A stretch of 10,046 nt of DNA from Terriglobia bacterium (GTDB lineage Bacteria; Acidobacteriota; Terriglobia; UBA7540), in the NCBI GenBank assembly GCA_020072905.1, contig JAIQGB010000211.1:1-10046 (forward strand). The letters run 5' to 3'. Below, piece by piece: positions 7,645 through 10,046 of this stretch (its first letter is position 1; every line of letters begins with the position of its first letter). The position numbers were made by a program, and so were the translations under genes. Below the pieces are notes generated by a model. That model was not told the origin of the DNA and ran no database searches. It worked only from the letters and a program-made list of their open reading frames with translations.

Positions 7645-7875
7645 GTATAAGGAGACGGGGCCTTTCAGAAGATTGCCGGGGAATCCTGCTGGTCTGCCCG
7701 TGAGCAGCGGCACTTCGAGAAGGGCGACAAGACGCACTCTGTGAGGGCCCCGGGTGCTCCGAGGAATGGGTTCGGAACTGCGGGAGGCGGTCCACGCAAT
7801 GCGCCAGGCGCGGGCTCAAGCCATTCCCGAAACAAGGATGGTTCCGAAGCCTGGCAACAGGGTTCCCCGCAAAGG
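7645..7875 (+). ncRNA. candidate structured RNA, unassigned
   Basis: This stretch has no convincing gene but many complementary arms. CGGGGAATCCTG (7677-7688) pairs with CAGGGTTCCCCG (7858-7869) over 12 bp with one G-U pair, and CCTTT (7661-7665) with AAAGG (7871-7875) just outside, so the ends close about 170 nt of interior. Inside, TTCGGAAC (7771-7778) matches GTTCCGAA (7841-7848), GGAATGG (7763-7769) matches CCATTCC (7821-7827), and CCATTCC can instead fold with GGATGG (7836-7841) around CGAAACAA. The last two are mutually exclusive. One + frame is open from 7651 to 7917 but has no ATG and no ribosome-binding site. I do not match it to a known RNA family; 6S-like, riboswitch-like and lineage-specific RNAs are all possible. 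Ends are approximate, set by the promoter and the outer helix. Confidence 0.45.
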
Positions 7876-7880
7876 AATTT

Positions 7881-7951
7881 GGTAGCGAGGGAGCGCACGT
7901 CCCCTCAGGAGGTGTGAAGGCGGCACAGCCGCCACCAAGTAACCTGCTACC
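7881..7951 (+). ncRNA. three-way-junction-like fold next to the candidate RNA
   Basis: GGTAGC (7881-7886) pairs with GCTACC (7946-7951). Within it lie GAGGG (7887-7891)/CCCTC (7902-7906) and a perfect GGCGG-CACAG-CCGCC hairpin (7919-7934 area). Nested perfect pairing of this kind suggests a folded RNA, either the 3' domain of the preceding RNA or a separate element. Confidence 0.35.
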
Positions 7952-7963
7952 CACAAGCCCACC

Positions 7964-8058
7964 GACCCGTCCGGGACCTTTTACACACCCCAATCCTGCC
8001 TCATAAGCCCTGAGCCGGACGGGTCTGCCCTTTTGCGACCCGGAGCGCAAGCTCCGGG
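7964..8058. repeat. 11-bp inverted repeat followed by a GCAA-capped hairpin
   Basis: GACCCGTCCGG (7964-7974) and CCGGACGGGTC (8015-8025) are perfect inverted copies around a 40-nt loop. Right after comes an 8-bp perfect stem CCCGGAGC (8039-8046) / GCTCCGGG (8051-8058) capped by the stable GNRA loop GCAA. No T-run follows, so neither is a classic terminator. They lie in the leader region before the MFS gene. Confidence 0.5.
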
Positions 8059-8114
8059 CCGCCCACCTTCACGTCGGTGCACCAAGAGCCCGGAGCGGCC
8101 GCCCCCTGCCGACA

Positions 8115-8123
8115 TGCTACAAT
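8115..8123 (+). promoter_or_regulatory. extended -10 promoter for the MFS gene
   Basis: TGCTACAAT is a near-perfect extended -10 element (TGn plus TACAAT, 5 of 6). No -35 is recognisable 17 nt upstream. Transcription would start near 8130, so the MFS message would have a very short leader if ATG 8140 is used, or a ~70 nt leader with ATG 8200. Confidence 0.45.
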
Positions 8124-8139
8124 GCCGCCTCCGCACCCC

Positions 8140-9456
8140 ATGGGCAGCGAAAGCTCTCTCATCCCGGTTTCCGAGCGGCCGGCTGCACCGCGCCTGGCGA
8201 TGCATCTTCGGTACTTCACTCTCCTGCGCGCCAACCGTGACTTCCGATTCCTGTGGATGGCGCAATTGGTGAGCGAGCTGGGCGACTGGTTTTATAGCCT
8301 GGCGATTTACGACCTGTTGCTCGCCATGACCGGGAGCGGGCAGGCCGTCAGCTATGCGATCATCATCCAACTGCTGCCCTGGTTCTTCATGACCCCGGTG
8401 GCGGGATATCTTGCCGATCGCTTTCCCCGCCGCCATCTCATGATCGTCGCGGACATCGTGCGCGGCGTTGTTGTCCTCGGGCTGCTTCTGGTCCGGACGA
8501 CCGGGGACATCTGGCTGGTCTACGTGCTGCTGGGCGTGGAGGTGATCTTCGCCTCGATTTTCGAGCCGGCGCGCAGTGCCTTGCTTCCCAACCTGACCAA
8601 GCCCGCGGAATTGCTTCCCGCCAACGCGCTCTCCTCGGCCACCTGGTCCTTCGCCTTGACTCTCGGCGCGGCATTGGGCGGGGCAGTGGCGGCGCTGCTC
8701 GGCCGCGACGTGGCGTTCGTCGTGAATTCCGTTTCGTTCTTCGCTTCAGCGGCCCTTCTCCAGCGCATTCGAGTGGCGGAACGCCATACCGAAAAATCCA
8801 CCAGGCATCTGCCCCCTGTGCCGGAGCACCACTCGCTGCGCAGCGTGCGCGAGTGCGGAGAGTACTTCCGCAAGAATCCCAAGGTTCTGACCGTGGTGCT
8901 TGCCAAGACGGGACTGGGGTGCGTGGGCGGCGTCCTCCTGCTGCTCGCCGTTTTCGGCGAGCGGATCTTCCCCATCACCGGCCAGGGGGCACTCGCCATG
9001 GGACTGCTTTATGCCGCGCGCGGAGCCGGCGCGGGCATCGGGCCGATGATCGGCGATCACCTCACGCGCGGCATCGAGAGCCGGATGTGGAAGAGCATCA
9101 GCATCAGCTTTTTCATCATGAGCGCTGCGTATCTCCTCTTCAGCCGCGCACCGAATCTTCTGCTTGCCGCTCTGGCGGTATTCGTCGCGCACATGGGTGG
9201 AAGCAACATCTGGGTGGTCGCGACCACGCTGATTCAGTTGAACGTCTCCGACCGCCTCCGCGGCCGCGTCTTTGCCGTGGACTTCGGCCTCAATATGCTC
9301 ACGGCGGCCGCTTCGAATTACCTGGTGGGCGTAGGACTCGACCGCTGGCGTCTGAGCGCGCGCCAGCTCGCCGCAGGACTCGGCGCGGTGCTGCTCGTCC
9401 CGGCTCTGCTCTGGCTGCCCGCACAGGCGAAGTGGGGGAAGGAATTGAGTGATTGA
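8140..9456 (+). CDS. MFS transporter, MFS_3/EntS-like exporter
   Basis: An inner-membrane secondary transporter of about 438 residues, the usual size for 12 membrane helices. The opening LRYFTLLRANRDFRFLWMAQ then LVSELGDWFYSLA is typical of the MFS_3 group, which includes the enterobactin exporter EntS and macrolide-efflux-like proteins. The MFS motif A is seen between helices 2 and 3 as GYLADRFPRRHLM (89-101). Long hydrophobic helices alternate to the C-terminus; a polar loop of about 40 residues (RIRVAERHTEKSTRH ... ECGEYFRKNPK) divides the two halves. The substrate cannot be told from sequence. The start is uncertain: ATG 8140 fits the predicted promoter, ATG 8122 overlaps it, ATG 8200 lies just before the conserved region, and none has a ribosome-binding site. 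The last codons and TGA lie in an 8-bp tandem repeat, so the C-terminus may be altered. Confidence 0.85.
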   Translation: MGSESSLIPVSERPAAPRLAMHLRYFTLLRANRDFRFLWMAQLVSELGDWFYSLAIYDLLLAMTGSGQAVSYAIIIQLLPWFFMTPVAGYLADRFPRRHLMIVADIVRGVVVLGLLLVRTTGDIWLVYVLLGVEVIFASIFEPARSALLPNLTKPAELLPANALSSATWSFALTLGAALGGAVAALLGRDVAFVVNSVSFFASAALLQRIRVAERHTEKSTRHLPPVPEHHSLRSVRECGEYFRKNPKVLTVVLAKTGLGCVGGVLLLLAVFGERIFPITGQGALAMGLLYAARGAGAGIGPMIGDHLTRGIESRMWKSISISFFIMSAAYLLFSRAPNLLLAALAVFVAHMGGSNIWVVATTLIQLNVSDRLRGRVFAVDFGLNMLTAAASNYLVGVGLDRWRLSARQLAAGLGAVLLVPALLWLPAQAKWGKELSD

Positions 9457-9475
9457 GAGATTGAGTGATTGAGTG
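9444..9475 (+). repeat. 8-bp tandem repeat, four units of ATTGAGTG
   Basis: ATTGAGTG, ATTGAGAG, ATTGAGTG, ATTGAGTG follow one another, with a partial fifth (ATTT) after. The MFS stop TGA (9454-9456) lies in unit two. The low-complexity array marks the boundary between the MFS gene and the MBL-like fragment, and may be prone to slippage and recombination. Confidence 0.9.
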
Positions 9476-9516
9476 ATTTGGCGAATGACCTGCGGAACCT
9501 CTTTGCTTTGCGTGGT

Positions 9517-9624
9517 GTCACCATCGACGATCAGGTAAATGTTGTTGACGTGGCCAGGGAAGGTCTCGACGGGCATCCCGTAGACCCGGATGCCGCCCCG
9601 GCTCACGAACTTCTGCACTTCCAT
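9517..9624 (-). pseudogene. 5' fragment of an MBL-fold metallo-hydrolase gene
   Basis: On the minus strand, ATG 9624 with GGAG 9 nt upstream opens MEVQKFVSRGGIRVYGMPVE followed by TFPGHVNNIYLIVDGD. The last part resembles the first strands of metallo-beta-lactamase-fold proteins (PxxxFPxHVNxxYLI.DG), which should continue with VDTG and the HxHxDH metal site. Instead the frame runs on into TTQSKEVPQVI, the 8-bp tandem repeat and then antisense of the MFS gene. So only about 36 of the expected ~200-300 residues exist. This is a gene start cut off at the repeat. An in-frame ATG at 9645 is an alternative start. The family call rests on a short match. Confidence 0.55.
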
Positions 9625-9741
9625 CGGTTGGGTCTCCATGCCCATACCGTACCACGCTGCACCCGGCCGCAGCGTGGCAGGGGCCGAGGCGGGGGTGCCC
9701 TCGTCCGCTCAACCTCCTCGCCTAGACGCGCCTCCTCGCTC

Positions 9742-9829
9742 GGGCGCCTCCGCCTGCCCCCCATCCCCCGAGACGGGGGTGCGCTCGCCGCCCCGCTTCG
9801 CGGGGACGGCTCGCGCGGCGGAGGCGCCC
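9742..9829. repeat. GC-rich nested palindrome
   Basis: GGGCGCCTCCGCC (9742-9754) and GGCGGAGGCGCCC (9817-9829) are perfect 13-bp inverted copies. Between them are two further hairpins: CCCCCG-AGA-CGGGGG (9765-9779) and GCCGCCCCG-CTTCG-CGGGGACGGC (9787-9810, one bulged A). Just upstream, CCTCCTCGC occurs twice (9713-9721, 9731-9739), and CGGGGGTGC(C/G)CTCG occurs at 9690-9703 and again at 9774-9787. The whole 9646-9924 gap between the MBL fragment and the regulator has no gene that I can support. The arrangement resembles a REP/BIME-like or miniature mobile palindrome. Confidence 0.6.
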
Positions 9830-9924
9830 TGCGCTTCGGGGCGCGATAACTTCTGCGGGCACAGCTACGCGCGATCCGCGATAGACTCCAGGCGCCGAAT
9901 TTCGGGGCCCGGGGTGATTGAGGC

Positions 9925-10046
9925 ATGACGCGCACGGAGCGGCTGCTGGCGTTGATCCAGGTTCTGCGGCGGCATCGCCGCCCGGTCAGCGGGCGGCGGC
10001 TGGCCGAAGAGATGTCGGTCTCGCTGCGGACCATCTACCGCGACCT
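9925..10046 (+). CDS. YafY/WYL-type HTH transcriptional regulator (5' end only)
   Basis: The first 40 codons of a DNA-binding regulator that runs off the right edge. MTRTERLLALIQVLRRHRRP, followed by VSGRRLAEEMSVSLRTIYRD, is the winged HTH (HTH_11) that opens the YafY family, usually followed by a WYL ligand-binding domain outside this window. ATG 9925 is the natural start because TERLLALIQ lies at the N-terminus in this family; GAGG precedes it only 1 nt away, so the ribosome-binding site is weak. A possible -10 TAGACT (9882-9887) lies upstream without a good -35. Target genes are unknown. Confidence 0.85.
   Translation, partial: MTRTERLLALIQVLRRHRRPVSGRRLAEEMSVSLRTIYRD

Noticed and set aside
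7812..7875. Resemblance to SAM-I (GAAGCCTGGCAAC) and GEMM-I c-di-GMP riboswitch pieces (CGAAA loop followed by AAGCC).
   Set aside because: The other conserved core segments of both classes are absent, and short strings of this kind arise by chance in GC-rich RNA.
7651..7917. Open + frame of 88 codons in the structured region.
   Set aside because: No ATG and no ribosome-binding site, low-complexity Gly/Ser/Arg composition, and the stretch is better explained by base pairing.
7631..8050. Minus-strand open frames across the same non-coding region (for example 7665-7898).
   Set aside because: Compositionally odd (Cys, Pro and Arg rich), no ribosome-binding site, and they mirror the structured RNA arms.
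8746..9516. Continuation of the minus-strand MBL frame to 299 residues.
   Set aside because: Beyond about residue 36 it is antisense of the MFS gene and carries no MBL metal-binding motif.

Overview
This is a GC-rich bacterial chromosomal window from a didermic (Gram-negative-type) organism, because it encodes a signal-peptide-bearing outer-membrane beta-barrel protein. A kdp operon carrying a BBP2-type barrel protein and kinase-less KdpD proteins fits Acidobacteriota best. That is a guess from gene content and style, not a demonstrated placement.

Left part (1-7012): a high-affinity potassium uptake locus, all on the + strand. It runs from the 3' end of kdpA, through complete kdpB, kdpC (disrupted in frame near its N-terminal membrane helix), an outer-membrane porin-like protein, and two tandem proteins. 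Each of these two has only the cytoplasmic input half of KdpD (KdpD ATP-binding domain plus USP-like domain) and no histidine-kinase half. Gene spacing is tight (3 nt kdpA-kdpB, 10 nt kdpB-kdpC, ATGA overlap between the two kdpD-like genes), so this reads as one or two transcription units. No KdpE response regulator and no kinase domain lie in the window. KdpFABC would pump K+ across the inner membrane, the barrel may let ions or solutes into the periplasm, and the KdpD input modules presumably report K+, osmotic or nucleotide status to a partner encoded elsewhere.

Middle part (7013-8139): a convergent XRE-family regulator on the minus strand, then a non-coding stretch of about 600 bases. This stretch holds two divergent promoter candidates, each overlapped by an ACA-N2/4-TGT motif, and a dense set of complementary arms including a 12-bp helix about 170 nt apart, an 11-bp inverted repeat and a GCAA-capped hairpin. 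It is the least explained part of the window and looks like one or more structured RNAs.

Right part (8140-10046): an MFS_3 (EntS-like) exporter whose stop codon lies inside an 8-bp tandem repeat. It is followed by a minus-strand fragment that looks like the first ~36 residues of an MBL-fold hydrolase, a GC-rich nested palindrome, and the start of a YafY/WYL-type HTH regulator that runs off the end. The MFS-repeat-MBL fragment arrangement looks like a recombination junction, or possibly an assembly junction.
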